Positions 16,063 to 24,281 of a stretch of 64,000 nucleotides of DNA are shown here, in pieces. Source of the DNA: Streptomyces piniterrae (GTDB lineage Bacteria; Actinomycetota; Actinomycetes; Streptomycetales; Streptomycetaceae); contig NZ_SUMB01000002.1 in the NCBI RefSeq assembly GCF_005048155.1, forward strand, positions 372,001-436,000. The letters are read 5' to 3'. Under the pieces are notes generated by a model that ran no database searches, was not told the DNA's origin, and was given only the letters and a program-made list of their open reading frames with translations. Within the stretch, counting starts at the first letter, position 1, and each line of letters begins with the position of its first letter. The position numbers were made by a program, and so were the translations under genes.

Positions 16063-18553
16063 TGGCACCATCTACGCCGAGGCACAGCGCCGCTACTTCG
16101 AGTCGGTCGCCCCCTACGCCCGGCGCCTGATCCACCAGGTCGGCGCCCCGAAGGTCGAGGACATCACCGGTCTGCCGCCCGCCGTGGCCCTGGAGCAGCG
16201 GCGTTCCGCGCCCACCTCCCGCTCCTCGGTCGGCACCGTCACCACCCTTTCCAACACCCTGCGCATGTTGTTCTCGCGCGCCGGCGACTACCCGGAGGAC
16301 GCGACCGAACGGCTGGACTCGGACGCCTTCTCGCCCAACACCGCCACCGGCGCCTGCCCGGAATGCCACGGCCTGGGCACCGTCCACCGCGTCACGGAGA
16401 GCTCCCTCGTCCCCGACCCGGCCCTGTCCATCAGAGAGGGCGCCATCGCCGCCTGGCCTGGTGCCTGGCAGGGCAAGAACCTCCGCGACATCCTCGCCAC
16501 CCTCGGCCATGACATCGACCGCCCATGGCGCGAGCTTCCGGAGGCCGACCGCGACTGGATCCTGTTCACCGACGAACAGCCCGTCGTCACCGTCCACCCG
16601 GTCCGTGAGGCCGGCCGCATCCAACGCCCTTACAAGGGCCAGTACATGAGCGCCAAGCGCTATGTCCTGCACACCTTCGCCGACTCCAAGAGCGACACCC
16701 TGCGCAAGCGCGTCCAGGGATTCATGGTCGCCGAGCCCTGCCCGGTGTGCGCCGGACGACGGCTCCGCCCCGAGGCCCTGGCCGTCACCTTCGAGGGCAA
16801 TGACATCGCCGTCCTCGCCGGCCTGCCGCTGAGCGCCCTCGCCGACCTGCTGCGTCCCACGGCGGCGCGGCCGGACGACGGCGTCGCGCCGACGCTCGCC
16901 CGCGACCTCGTCGCCCGTATCGAGGTACTCACCGAACTCGGCCTCGGCTATCTGAGCATGGACCGGCCCGCGCCCACCCTCTCCGCGGGCGAACTCCAGC
17001 GGCTGCGGCTGGCCACCCAGCTGCGGTCCGGCCTCTTCGGTGTCGTCTACGTCCTGGACGAGCCGTCGGCCGGACTCCACCCGGCCGATACGGAGTCCCT
17101 GCTGACCGTGCTGGGCCGGCTCAAGGAGGCCGGCAACTCGCTGTTCGTCGTCGAGCACGACATGGACGTGGTTCGGCGCGCGGACTGGATCGTGGACGTC
17201 GGCCCGCGCGCCGGGGAGCACGGCGGGCAGGTGCTGCACAGCGGGCCGGTCGCCGGGCTCGCGGACGTCGAAGCGTCCGCCACCCGCCGGTTCCTGTTCG
17301 ACGGTCCCGTCGCCGTCGACGCGCTCGCTGGCTCCTCCTCAGACCTTCACCCCAGCCCTCCCTCCGGCCTCCCCTCAGACTTCCACCCCGGTCCTCCCTC
17401 CGGCGCCCCCGCCCCCGCCGCCACCGAGTCGTTCAGGGATGGGGGCCGTCGTACGGCCCGCAGGCCAACGGGAGAGCTGACTCTGCACGGCGTCACCCTG
17501 CACAATCTGCACGGTCTGGACACTGCCTTCCCGCTGGGCGTCTTCACCGCGGTCACCGGCGTCTCGGGATCCGGGAAATCGACGCTGGTCAGCCGAGTCC
17601 TCGCGGAGGCCGTACGGGAGCACCTCGGCGTGGACCGGGCCGATGCCGGTGACGTCTCCGACACCCCCGAAGCGGAGACGGGCACGGGCTCGGGCTCGGG
17701 CGCCGGCCCGATGGCGCGCGTGCAACTCGCCGGCGCCAAGGGGCTGGAGGCCATCGACCGCCTCGTACGCGTCGACCAGAAGCCGATCGGCCGGACCCCG
17801 CGCTCCAACCTCGCCACCTACACCGGGCTGTTCGACGCCGTCCGCAAGGTCTTCGCCGCCACCGACGAGGCCCGTGCCCGCCGCTACACCGCCGGACGGT
17901 TCTCGTTCAACGTCGCCGCCGGCCGCTGCGAAACCTGCCAGGGCGAGGGCTTCGTCGCCGTGGAGCTGCTGTTCCTCCCCGGGACGTACGCGCCCTGTAC
18001 CGCTTGCGGCGGCGCCCGCTACAACCCCGAGACGCTACAGATCACCTACCGGGACCGCAGCGTCGCCGACGTTCTGGCGATGACCGTCGACACCGCCGCC
18101 GGCTTCCTCGACGACATCCCGGCCGCCGCCCGCAGCCTGTGCACCCTCCAGGACGTCGGCCTGGGCTATCTGCGGCTCGGACAGCCCGCGACCGAGCTGT
18201 CCGGTGGCGAGGCGCAGCGCATCAAACTCGCCGCCGAACTCCAGCGGGCCCGCCGCGGTCACACCCTCTACCTCCTCGACGAGCCCACCACCGGACTCCA
18301 CCCCGCCGACACCGAAGTCCTGCTTCGCCAGCTGCACGGGCTCGTCGACGCGGGCAACACCGTCGTGGTCGTCGAACACGACATGGGGGTGGTCGCGGGC
18401 GCCGACCATGTCATCGACCTGGGGCCGGGCGGTGGCGCCGAGGGGGGCCGGATCGTGGCGGCAGGAACGCCCGGCGAGGTCGCGGCCGCACCGGGGAGCC
18501 GTACGGGGCCCTACCTGGCCGCCCGGCGGAGGGGGCGGCGGGGCCCCTCATGA
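15932..18553 (+). CDS. UvrA paralogue (class II excinuclease ABC subunit A-like, 873 aa)
   Basis: ATG 15932 is chosen because GGAGG lies 2-6 bp before it and the product then begins like other UvrA proteins; the open frame continues upstream without support. Two ABC modules are visible: Walker A FTGVSGSGKSSLAFGT (about residue 30) and VTGVSGSGKSTLVSRV (about 545); signatures LSAGELQRLRLA and LSGGEAQRIKLA; Walker B VLDEPSAGLHP and LLDEPTTGLHP. Zinc modules are CPECHGLG/CPVCAGRR and CETCQGEG/CTACGGAR. It is shorter than canonical UvrA (~950+ aa), the form seen in UvrA2/drug-resistance paralogues. A Pro/Ser-rich linker (about 470-510) carries a tandem repeat. A dead copy of its 5' end sits at 11520. 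Confidence 0.92.
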   Translation: MTDSYVRVRGAREHNLRSIDVDIPRDALVAFTGVSGSGKSSLAFGTIYAEAQRRYFESVAPYARRLIHQVGAPKVEDITGLPPAVALEQRRSAPTSRSSVGTVTTLSNTLRMLFSRAGDYPEDATERLDSDAFSPNTATGACPECHGLGTVHRVTESSLVPDPALSIREGAIAAWPGAWQGKNLRDILATLGHDIDRPWRELPEADRDWILFTDEQPVVTVHPVREAGRIQRPYKGQYMSAKRYVLHTFADSKSDTLRKRVQGFMVAEPCPVCAGRRLRPEALAVTFEGNDIAVLAGLPLSALADLLRPTAARPDDGVAPTLARDLVARIEVLTELGLGYLSMDRPAPTLSAGELQRLRLATQLRSGLFGVVYVLDEPSAGLHPADTESLLTVLGRLKEAGNSLFVVEHDMDVVRRADWIVDVGPRAGEHGGQVLHSGPVAGLADVEASATRRFLFDGPVAVDALAGSSSDLHPSPPSGLPSDFHPGPPSGAPAPAATESFRDGGRRTARRPTGELTLHGVTLHNLHGLDTAFPLGVFTAVTGVSGSGKSTLVSRVLAEAVREHLGVDRADAGDVSDTPEAETGTGSGSGAGPMARVQLAGAKGLEAIDRLVRVDQKPIGRTPRSNLATYTGLFDAVRKVFAATDEARARRYTAGRFSFNVAAGRCETCQGEGFVAVELLFLPGTYAPCTACGGARYNPETLQITYRDRSVADVLAMTVDTAAGFLDDIPAAARSLCTLQDVGLGYLRLGQPATELSGGEAQRIKLAAELQRARRGHTLYLLDEPTTGLHPADTEVLLRQLHGLVDAGNTVVVVEHDMGVVAGADHVIDLGPGGGAEGGRIVAAGTPGEVAAAPGSRTGPYLAARRRGRRGPS

Positions 18554-18607
18554 CGTTCGGTTAATGTACGCAGGTCACATCACCACCGGACCACATCACC
18601 ACTTACC

Positions 18608-18634
18608 AAGTGATCGCCTACCACCTGATCACTT
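18608..18634. promoter_or_regulatory. Inverted repeat upstream of EF-hand gene
   Basis: AAGTGATC and GATCACTT, 8-bp arms with an 11-bp spacer, are embedded in ACTTACCA direct repeats. It sits about 50 bp before the EF-hand gene start, so it may be an operator or promoter element. Confidence 0.4.
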
Positions 18635-18682
18635 ACCACTTCACCAAGCAACGACGTGCAGTACGACGAAGGGGGCACTCTC

Positions 18683-18895
18683 GTGGCAGACATCGAGCAG
18701 GCCAGGGCGGCATTCGACCGGTTCGACGCGGACAAGGACGGCCAGGTCACGCCGGAGGAGTTCAAGCGGGCGATGGCCGAGATGGGCGACCCGTTCGTCA
18801 CCGGCCCGGTCGCCGAGGCCGTCATCAAGGCCAAGGACAGCGACAGCGACGGCCTGATGTCGTTCGACGAGTTCTGGCAGGCACTTCAGGACTAG
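18683..18895 (+). CDS. Small EF-hand calcium-binding protein (70 aa)
   Basis: The start is GTG 18683, with GAAGGGGG about 8 bp upstream. Two canonical EF-hand loops are visible: DADKDGQVTPEEF and DSDSDGLMSFDEF, each with D-x-D-x-D-G and the terminal Glu. It matches the calmodulin-like CabB/CabC-type proteins of Streptomyces, which bind Ca2+ and are linked to development or calcium buffering. It is cytosolic, with no signal. Confidence 0.9.
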   Translation: MADIEQARAAFDRFDADKDGQVTPEEFKRAMAEMGDPFVTGPVAEAVIKAKDSDSDGLMSFDEFWQALQD

Positions 18896-19041
18896 GCAGG
18901 ACTGGGCAGGTCCAGGGCAGGTCTAGGGCAGGGCTAGGCAGGACCAGGGGTTTGGCCGGCGGGTCATGGCGAGGGTCAAGGGCCAAGGGCTTGTCCGCGG
19001 GTTGTCCGGGCCGGTTTCCGGGCCGCCGGTTTCCGGGCCGG
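18894..19041 (+). repeat. Short GGGCAGG-rich direct repeats after the EF-hand gene
   Basis: Five imperfect GGGCAGG(T/A)C units (18894-18950) and two copies of GGTTTCCGGGCCG (about 19012-19040) fill the gap between convergent genes. No gene is present. Confidence 0.5.
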
Positions 19042-19323
19042 TCAGGCCTCCATCGCGGTAGCGCAGGCGGCGCAGACCCGGTCGCTGTAGTCAGGGTCGT
19101 ACCACTCGGGGCCCGGATGCTCGGACGGCCGCCATCCGGCGGCTTCCATGGCGAAGGTGTCCTTGCCGCAGAGGGTCCGCGGGCCGGGGACTTCGGGCGC
19201 CCCCGGGGCGGCGGGCGCCGCATGCACGCGGCGGACCGGCCGCTCCCCGTCCCGCGGCCTGCCGCCGGGATCGAGCGCCGTCACCGGAGCGCCGAGCTCG
19301 TGGACCACGATGATCTCGCCCAT
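19042..19323 (-). CDS. Hypothetical protein with C-terminal cysteine motif (93 aa)
   Basis: Starts at ATG 19323. It is a short protein with an N-terminal beta-like MGEIIVVHELG, a Pro/Gly-rich linker, and a C-terminal block LCGKDTFAMEAAGWRPSE to YSDRVCAACATAMEA. The Cys and CxxC spacing suggests a small zinc knuckle. Related small proteins are widespread in Streptomyces with no known function. Confidence 0.65.
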   Translation of the reverse strand: MGEIIVVHELGAPVTALDPGGRPRDGERPVRRVHAAPAAPGAPEVPGPRTLCGKDTFAMEAAGWRPSEHPGPEWYDPDYSDRVCAACATAMEA

Positions 19324-19571
19324 ATCCCGACAGTAGGCCGCTTCGCTTAGATCCGCCGGGTGGAGCTCCGCCGGGTGGAGCTCCGCCGGTCGGCTTCGGC
19401 CGGCGGTGCGCGGCCGGCACCGCGGCGGGCGGATGGCTGGGCGGGCGGGCGGATGGATGGACGACGGGACGTCCTCGGACGCTCGGACGGGACGCCCTGG
19501 GACGCTCGGATGCCCAGCCGCCCGGACGCCCCATCACCGGGACGCCCGGCCCCCGGACGCCCCGTCCGGGC

Positions 19572-21977
19572 TCACCCGCCTGACGTACCCACCGGCGACA
19601 TGTCCTCCCGGGATGCGCCGGCCGACGGCGTACCCACCGGTGGTGGCGCGGCCTGGTCACCGGTGCCCCAGGCGGACGGCTCAGCGCCCACGGAGAAGAC
19701 CAGTTCACGGCCCGACCGCAGCTCGTCGGTGGTCAGGTAGGTCCGGTCCCAACCGGTACCGTCCAGGCCTACCGACTGGATGTACCGGTTGGTGCCCGAC
19801 GTCCCAGGTGCCTTGATCGTGAAGCGCCCGGCCGGGTAGTAGCGCTGGTCAAGTGTCAGGTCGACCCGGTCGAAGACCGGTGTGCTCAGCCCCCAGCTGT
19901 CGGTGCCCGGCTGCACCGGGAACACTCCGATGGACGACAGCACCATCCATGCAGACATGGTCCCCAGGTCATCATTGCCGGTCATGCCCGAGGGCGTGTC
20001 CGTGAACAGGGTCAACGCCGCATGCACCACATCCGTGGTCTTCCAGGGCCGGCCGGTGGAGAGATAGGTGTACGGCGCGATCAGGTCGGGCTCGTTCTGC
20101 GGGTTGTACTTGTCCGCGTTGTAGTAGTCGTACGGACCGTTGACCCACACCTCACGCGCCGTCTTCTCCGGATCCTTCAGCAGCTCCCGGTAGGCGAAGA
20201 ACGAATCAAGACGCTCGTCGGCCTTGTCCTTACCACCGATCAGCTTCAGCATCCCCGGCAGATCCTGTGGTACCAACCACTGGTACTGCCAGGAAGTACC
20301 CTCGTGGAAACCCTCGCTCTTGGCCGGATCGGCCGGGCCGGTGAAGGCGCCTTTCGCGTTCCGGGCCCGGAAGAACCCCGTCGAACTGTCAAAGATATTC
20401 CGGTAGTTCTGTGCCCGGGCCGCATACCGGTCGGCGTCCGCGGTATGTCCCAGATCACCGGCCATCTTCGCCAGCATCGCGTCCGACAGGGCGTATTCGA
20501 GGGTCGCCGAACCCCCGTGGTCGAAATCCGAGTCACCGGGCTTGGTGTGCTCACGGCCCTTGATGTAGGGGACGTAACCACCCTTCAGATACTCGACATT
20601 GGCCTCCCGCCCCAGAGCCGGCGAATTGCCCGGCGGCACACCGTCGGCATTCTTCTTCAGCGCCGCGTACGCAGCCTCTGCCTCATCCCCGCGCAACAAC
20701 CCCTGCTGGTAGGCATTGGTAAGGAACGGCGTGACCGGATCACCCGTCATGATGTTGGTCTCGACCGTTCCGTAGCCCCACTTGGGCAGCCAGCCACCCT
20801 CCTTGTCGATCCGCAGCACCGACAGTGCCATGTCGTGGGACTCGCGCGGCGCGAGCAGGGCCAGCAGCTGCGCCTGCGTCCGGTAGGTGTCCCACAGCGA
20901 CCAGTTCTGGTAGTAGGTGAACCCACTCGCCCTGTGAGCCTTCTGATCCCATCCGGTATAGCGCCCGTCGACATCACTGCCGATATTCGGCGCGAGGAAG
21001 GACCGATAGAGCGAGGAGTAGAAGGTCCGCCGCAGTGTCCGGTCGCCGCCCTGTACTTTCACCAGCGACAGCCGCCGCTCCCAGGCGGCATTCGCGGCTT
21101 CCTTCGTACGATCGAAGGAACTGCCGCCCTCGGCATGCAGATTGCGAGCCGCCCCGGCCGCGTCCACATAACTGATGGCGGTGGTCGCCTCGACCGTACG
21201 GTCCTCACGGGTATCGAACCGCGCATAGGCGCCATGCCGCCCGCCGGCCGTGGAGTCCTTCGCCCCGGCCGTCACCTTTTCGCCGACCCACGTCCCGTAC
21301 GACGCGAACGGCCGGTCGAAGCGGGTGATCGTGTAGACCGTGTACGGCTTGGTGTCCTGACAGAAACCACGCCCCGTAATGGCGGTACGGATGGTGCGCG
21401 AATCCAGCACCTCGACCCGCGTGGAGACCGTCCTGTGCAACGACTGACCAGTGTTCAGCAGCACATTGGCCTTACCAGTGGCCGGGAAGGTATACCGCTG
21501 CTTACCAGTACGGGCGGTCGCGGTCAGCTCGGCCGTGATACCGCCATACGACTTCAGGCCGACACGGTAGTAGCCCGGCCGGGCCGACTCGTCATCATGC
21601 CCGTAGGACGCCGCGTACTTCGCGTAGTCGGTCTCGGTGATGTCTCCTGTGGTGGGCAGCACCGGCAGATCCCCGCCGAGCCCGCAGCCGACACCGGAAA
21701 TATGCACCGAGCCGAAGCCCCGGATGCGGTCGTCGTCGTAGCCGTACCCGGTGGTGTGCCCGGTGTCGGGGGAGAGCTGCACCATGCCGAACGGAACGGC
21801 GGCCCCCGGGTAGGTGTTGCCGTCTTTCTGGCTGCCGATGAACGGATTGACCAGGTCGGTGAGCGGGCCGCCGGGCGACTCCGCATGCGCGGCGGGTACC
21901 GCGAGCGCGCCCCCGATGAGCGCGGCCGCCAGCACCGCGCCCGCGGTGCGCGACCGGCTGCGTCTGAACCATGGCAT
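19572..21977 (-). CDS. Secreted GH92 alpha-mannosidase
   Basis: Exo-acting, calcium-dependent alpha-1,2-type mannosidase of glycoside hydrolase family 92, trimming mannose from glycans outside the cell. The start is ATG 21977, where GGGGAGG lies 8 bp upstream; the longer ATG 21995 would abut an operator and has no ribosome site. The Sec signal ends AHAES. GH92 blocks in order are LVNPFIGS, GNTYPGAAVPFGMVQLSPDTG, SHISGVG-type VHISGVGCG, YYQNWSLWDTYRTQ, GGWLPKW, GTSWQYQW, and the catalytic-region GNDDLGTMSAWMVLSSIGVFP. At 801 residues it is a normal size with a short disordered C-terminal tail. Confidence 0.93.
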   Translation of the reverse strand: MPWFRRSRSRTAGAVLAAALIGGALAVPAAHAESPGGPLTDLVNPFIGSQKDGNTYPGAAVPFGMVQLSPDTGHTTGYGYDDDRIRGFGSVHISGVGCGLGGDLPVLPTTGDITETDYAKYAASYGHDDESARPGYYRVGLKSYGGITAELTATARTGKQRYTFPATGKANVLLNTGQSLHRTVSTRVEVLDSRTIRTAITGRGFCQDTKPYTVYTITRFDRPFASYGTWVGEKVTAGAKDSTAGGRHGAYARFDTREDRTVEATTAISYVDAAGAARNLHAEGGSSFDRTKEAANAAWERRLSLVKVQGGDRTLRRTFYSSLYRSFLAPNIGSDVDGRYTGWDQKAHRASGFTYYQNWSLWDTYRTQAQLLALLAPRESHDMALSVLRIDKEGGWLPKWGYGTVETNIMTGDPVTPFLTNAYQQGLLRGDEAEAAYAALKKNADGVPPGNSPALGREANVEYLKGGYVPYIKGREHTKPGDSDFDHGGSATLEYALSDAMLAKMAGDLGHTADADRYAARAQNYRNIFDSSTGFFRARNAKGAFTGPADPAKSEGFHEGTSWQYQWLVPQDLPGMLKLIGGKDKADERLDSFFAYRELLKDPEKTAREVWVNGPYDYYNADKYNPQNEPDLIAPYTYLSTGRPWKTTDVVHAALTLFTDTPSGMTGNDDLGTMSAWMVLSSIGVFPVQPGTDSWGLSTPVFDRVDLTLDQRYYPAGRFTIKAPGTSGTNRYIQSVGLDGTGWDRTYLTTDELRSGRELVFSVGAEPSAWGTGDQAAPPPVGTPSAGASREDMSPVGTSGG

Positions 21978-21997
21978 GGGCGGGGACCTCCCCATTC

Positions 21998-22009
21998 GAC
22001 AACGTTGTC
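21998..22009. promoter_or_regulatory. GACAACGTTGTC palindrome, likely LacI/ROK-type operator
   Basis: A perfect 12-bp palindrome 20 bp upstream of the GH92 start codon. It matches the central-CG palindromes bound by LacI-family regulators of sugar genes in Streptomyces. The regulator is not in the window. Confidence 0.7.
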
Positions 22010-22147
22010 AGAGCGCGCTCATTCTTGGTGCCGGCCAAGTACACGTCAAGGGTTCGCACTTGGCCACGCCGGGGCGCGTAGGCCCCCAGACCTCTCGCTC
22101 AACCTCTCGATCAACCAGTCGCTCGACCTCTCGCTTAACCTCGCCTC

Positions 22148-23005
22148 ATGCAGCAGCATCAGCAGAAGAAGGAGTACGACGCGGCGACGGCGAAGGAGGC
22201 CGACGTAGCCCCGTCCCGCATCCCGGCCGAGTTCATTCGGTACGCCGTCGCTTTGGAGGCGCCCGAACTCGCCTGGGGCTACCTCCACTCCCGGCTGACC
22301 GCCGAGGCCACCGTCGAACTCGCCTTCCTGCGACGCTGCGACCTCGGGGAGCGCGGCGAGGTGTTCGCCCGGATCCACGCACGGGGACGGGACGCGACGC
22401 CGGCGCTCCACGCCCTCTGCCAGGAACTCGTCGACGACGCGGCCGAGCCCCACCGCATCTGGCACCACCTGGCACTCGCCTGGCGCTACGCCCGCCCCGA
22501 AGCCGGCGCCCCCAGCCCCCGCGACGCACTCCAACTGGCCGCAGGGCGGGACGAATTCCTGCTCGCCCGCGCCGCGTCCGGCCGAGCCATGAACTGGCAG
22601 AACAGCTCCGCCCTGCTGGGCACCGACCGCCCCGAAGAAGTGGACGCCGCCTTCGACCGGGGTGAGGAATTGCTCGGCGTCGCCCTCATCGGCCTCGCCC
22701 TCACCCATCCCGACGCCGCCGCGATCCTCCCCAGGGTGGCCCGAACGCTGGAACACGCCCTGACGTCGGACGATGCCCGCCTCCGCCACCAGTCCATCGT
22801 CGCCCTGGCCCACACCGCCCGGCTGCACCGCACCATCGACCAGCGCTGCCTGGCCTTGCTGCGCCGCTGCCCCCGAGGCAGCGAGGCAGACATGGATGTG
22901 TGGGGCTATGTGCCGCATCGCCGCCTGCCCCTGTGGCTGTGGCGGCATCAGTTCGGGGAACGTGCGCGGTGGCTGCTGCGCGACAGGTGGCGCCGCCGCC
23001 CGTAG
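22148..23005 (+). CDS. Hypothetical helical-repeat protein (285 aa)
   Basis: Soluble, strongly helical protein with repeated Leu/Ala/Arg-rich segments (AILPRVARTLEHAL, RLRHQSIVALAHTARLHR) that look HEAT/ARM-like. The N-terminus is Gln/Lys-rich and the C-terminus Arg-rich (LLRDRWRRRP). No catalytic motif. ATG 22148 has no strong ribosome site and lies after CT-rich direct repeats (CCTCTCGCT, about 22090-22145). The function is unknown; a scaffold or regulatory role is only a guess. Confidence 0.6.
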   Translation: MQQHQQKKEYDAATAKEADVAPSRIPAEFIRYAVALEAPELAWGYLHSRLTAEATVELAFLRRCDLGERGEVFARIHARGRDATPALHALCQELVDDAAEPHRIWHHLALAWRYARPEAGAPSPRDALQLAAGRDEFLLARAASGRAMNWQNSSALLGTDRPEEVDAAFDRGEELLGVALIGLALTHPDAAAILPRVARTLEHALTSDDARLRHQSIVALAHTARLHRTIDQRCLALLRRCPRGSEADMDVWGYVPHRRLPLWLWRHQFGERARWLLRDRWRRRP

Positions 23006-23111
23006 AGCTGACTTCGGACGGCGGCGGGAGCGACCCTCGGCGGCGGAGCGACCTGGCGGCGGAGCGACCCGGCGGCGCAGTTGCCCGGTTCGCCCGCTCC
23101 CTGGGGCCCGT

Positions 23112-24266
23112 TCAGCAGCCCCCGGGCTGGGGAGGCTGCGCGATCGGGTGACGGTGGACGGGAGGCAGGTCGGGGAGGAGTCCGGGCCAGACCGTGTCCA
23201 GCACATGGGCGCTGGGGACGAAGATCTCCGCACCCAGGGTCGGCAGGTCGGCGACCTCGTGCCACTCCCACCGGCGGATCAGTTCCGGCTCCCGCACGGT
23301 CGGATTCCCCGAGAAGGCCGTGACACCTACGGCGGCGGTCACGCGTGGGACGCCGTGGCTGGCGTCCATCAGGATGGCGAGCAGCGCGGTGTCGGCCACC
23401 TCAGCCCTCAGCCCGGTCTCTTCATGCAGTTCCCGCAGCGCAGCCTGCACGAAGGACTCGTCGCCGTCGTTTTTGCCACCGGGCAGCTCCCACACTCCGC
23501 GCACCGATCTGCCCAGCAGCACTCGGCCCGCCTCGTCCGTCACCACCACGCCGGCGCCGGTGAGCGCATGCGGGGTAGCGCGACGCTTGTTTCCGAATGC
23601 CACGGGGCTCGGCGCGGCGTCGCGCAGCACGAGGACGGCCAGCCCCTCCGCGTCGCGCCGTTCGACCGAGTGCCATGGGGCGGACAGCAGGCCGATCTCC
23701 TCCTCGTCAAGGGCTATGTCCCGCTTGCCGGCGGGTACGGCGTCCGCCACCGGGGTGATCACGCACACCGCGCCGCCGGGGCGCAGCCGTTCGCGCAGCC
23801 GGTTCATGACTCTGGTGCGGTCGCGGATGAACGCGAAACTCAGGCGGAACGTGATCAGGTCGTACGCGGCGTGGGGCAGGCCGGCAAGCGGGTCACGCTC
23901 GATGTCGAAGTGCACGAAGGCCACTTCGCCGGTGTCGGGCGGTTCCGTGGTGGCTGAGGTGGCTGAAGTGGCTGAGGCGACGGCAGAGGCGACGGCGGAG
24001 TGCGCGTAGTCGATCGCGTCGACGCGGTAGCCGGTGGTCGCGAGGTGCCGGGCGAGTTCACCCTGGCCGCAGCCCACATCCAGAGCGAGGCCGCCGGGCG
24101 GGGCGGGTACGAGTTCGTCGAGCACGTCGTCGAGCACGGTGCGTTCGGCGTCGCCGAGCGGCCTGAACGGCGGGCTCTCGCCGTCATGGGCGTCGTAATG
24201 GGCGTTCCATTCTTCCTGCGTGGTGTCTCCCACCGTGAAAAGCTCCTCGAAGTCGGGGTGATGCAC
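23112..24266 (-). CDS. Bifunctional class I SAM methyltransferase / NUDIX hydrolase
   Basis: The N-terminal half (residues about 45-190) is a Rossmann methyltransferase with motif I ALDVGCGQGELARHLA and YDLITFRLSFAFI. The C-terminal half (about 235-370) is a NUDIX domain with GVWELPGGKNDGDESFVQAALRE-type box, GxxxExxxxEL HEETGLRAEV. The two are one continuous frame, a fusion known from other Streptomyces. The NUDIX part probably hydrolyses a nucleoside-diphosphate derivative; the methyl acceptor is unknown. A Ser/Ala/Thr repeat (SAVASAVASATSATSATT) sits inside the methyltransferase after motif II and comes from GTGGCTGAG-like DNA repeats. Confidence 0.9.
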   Translation of the reverse strand: MHHPDFEELFTVGDTTQEEWNAHYDAHDGESPPFRPLGDAERTVLDDVLDELVPAPPGGLALDVGCGQGELARHLATTGYRVDAIDYAHSAVASAVASATSATSATTEPPDTGEVAFVHFDIERDPLAGLPHAAYDLITFRLSFAFIRDRTRVMNRLRERLRPGGAVCVITPVADAVPAGKRDIALDEEEIGLLSAPWHSVERRDAEGLAVLVLRDAAPSPVAFGNKRRATPHALTGAGVVVTDEAGRVLLGRSVRGVWELPGGKNDGDESFVQAALRELHEETGLRAEVADTALLAILMDASHGVPRVTAAVGVTAFSGNPTVREPELIRRWEWHEVADLPTLGAEIFVPSAHVLDTVWPGLLPDLPPVHRHPIAQPPQPGGC

Positions 24267-24281
24267 GGGTTTCCCGGGCGA

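Noticed and set aside
20022..22208. Long plus-strand frame opposite the GH92 gene
   Set aside because: It is antisense to unmistakable GH92 motifs and a signal peptide, and has no ribosome site.
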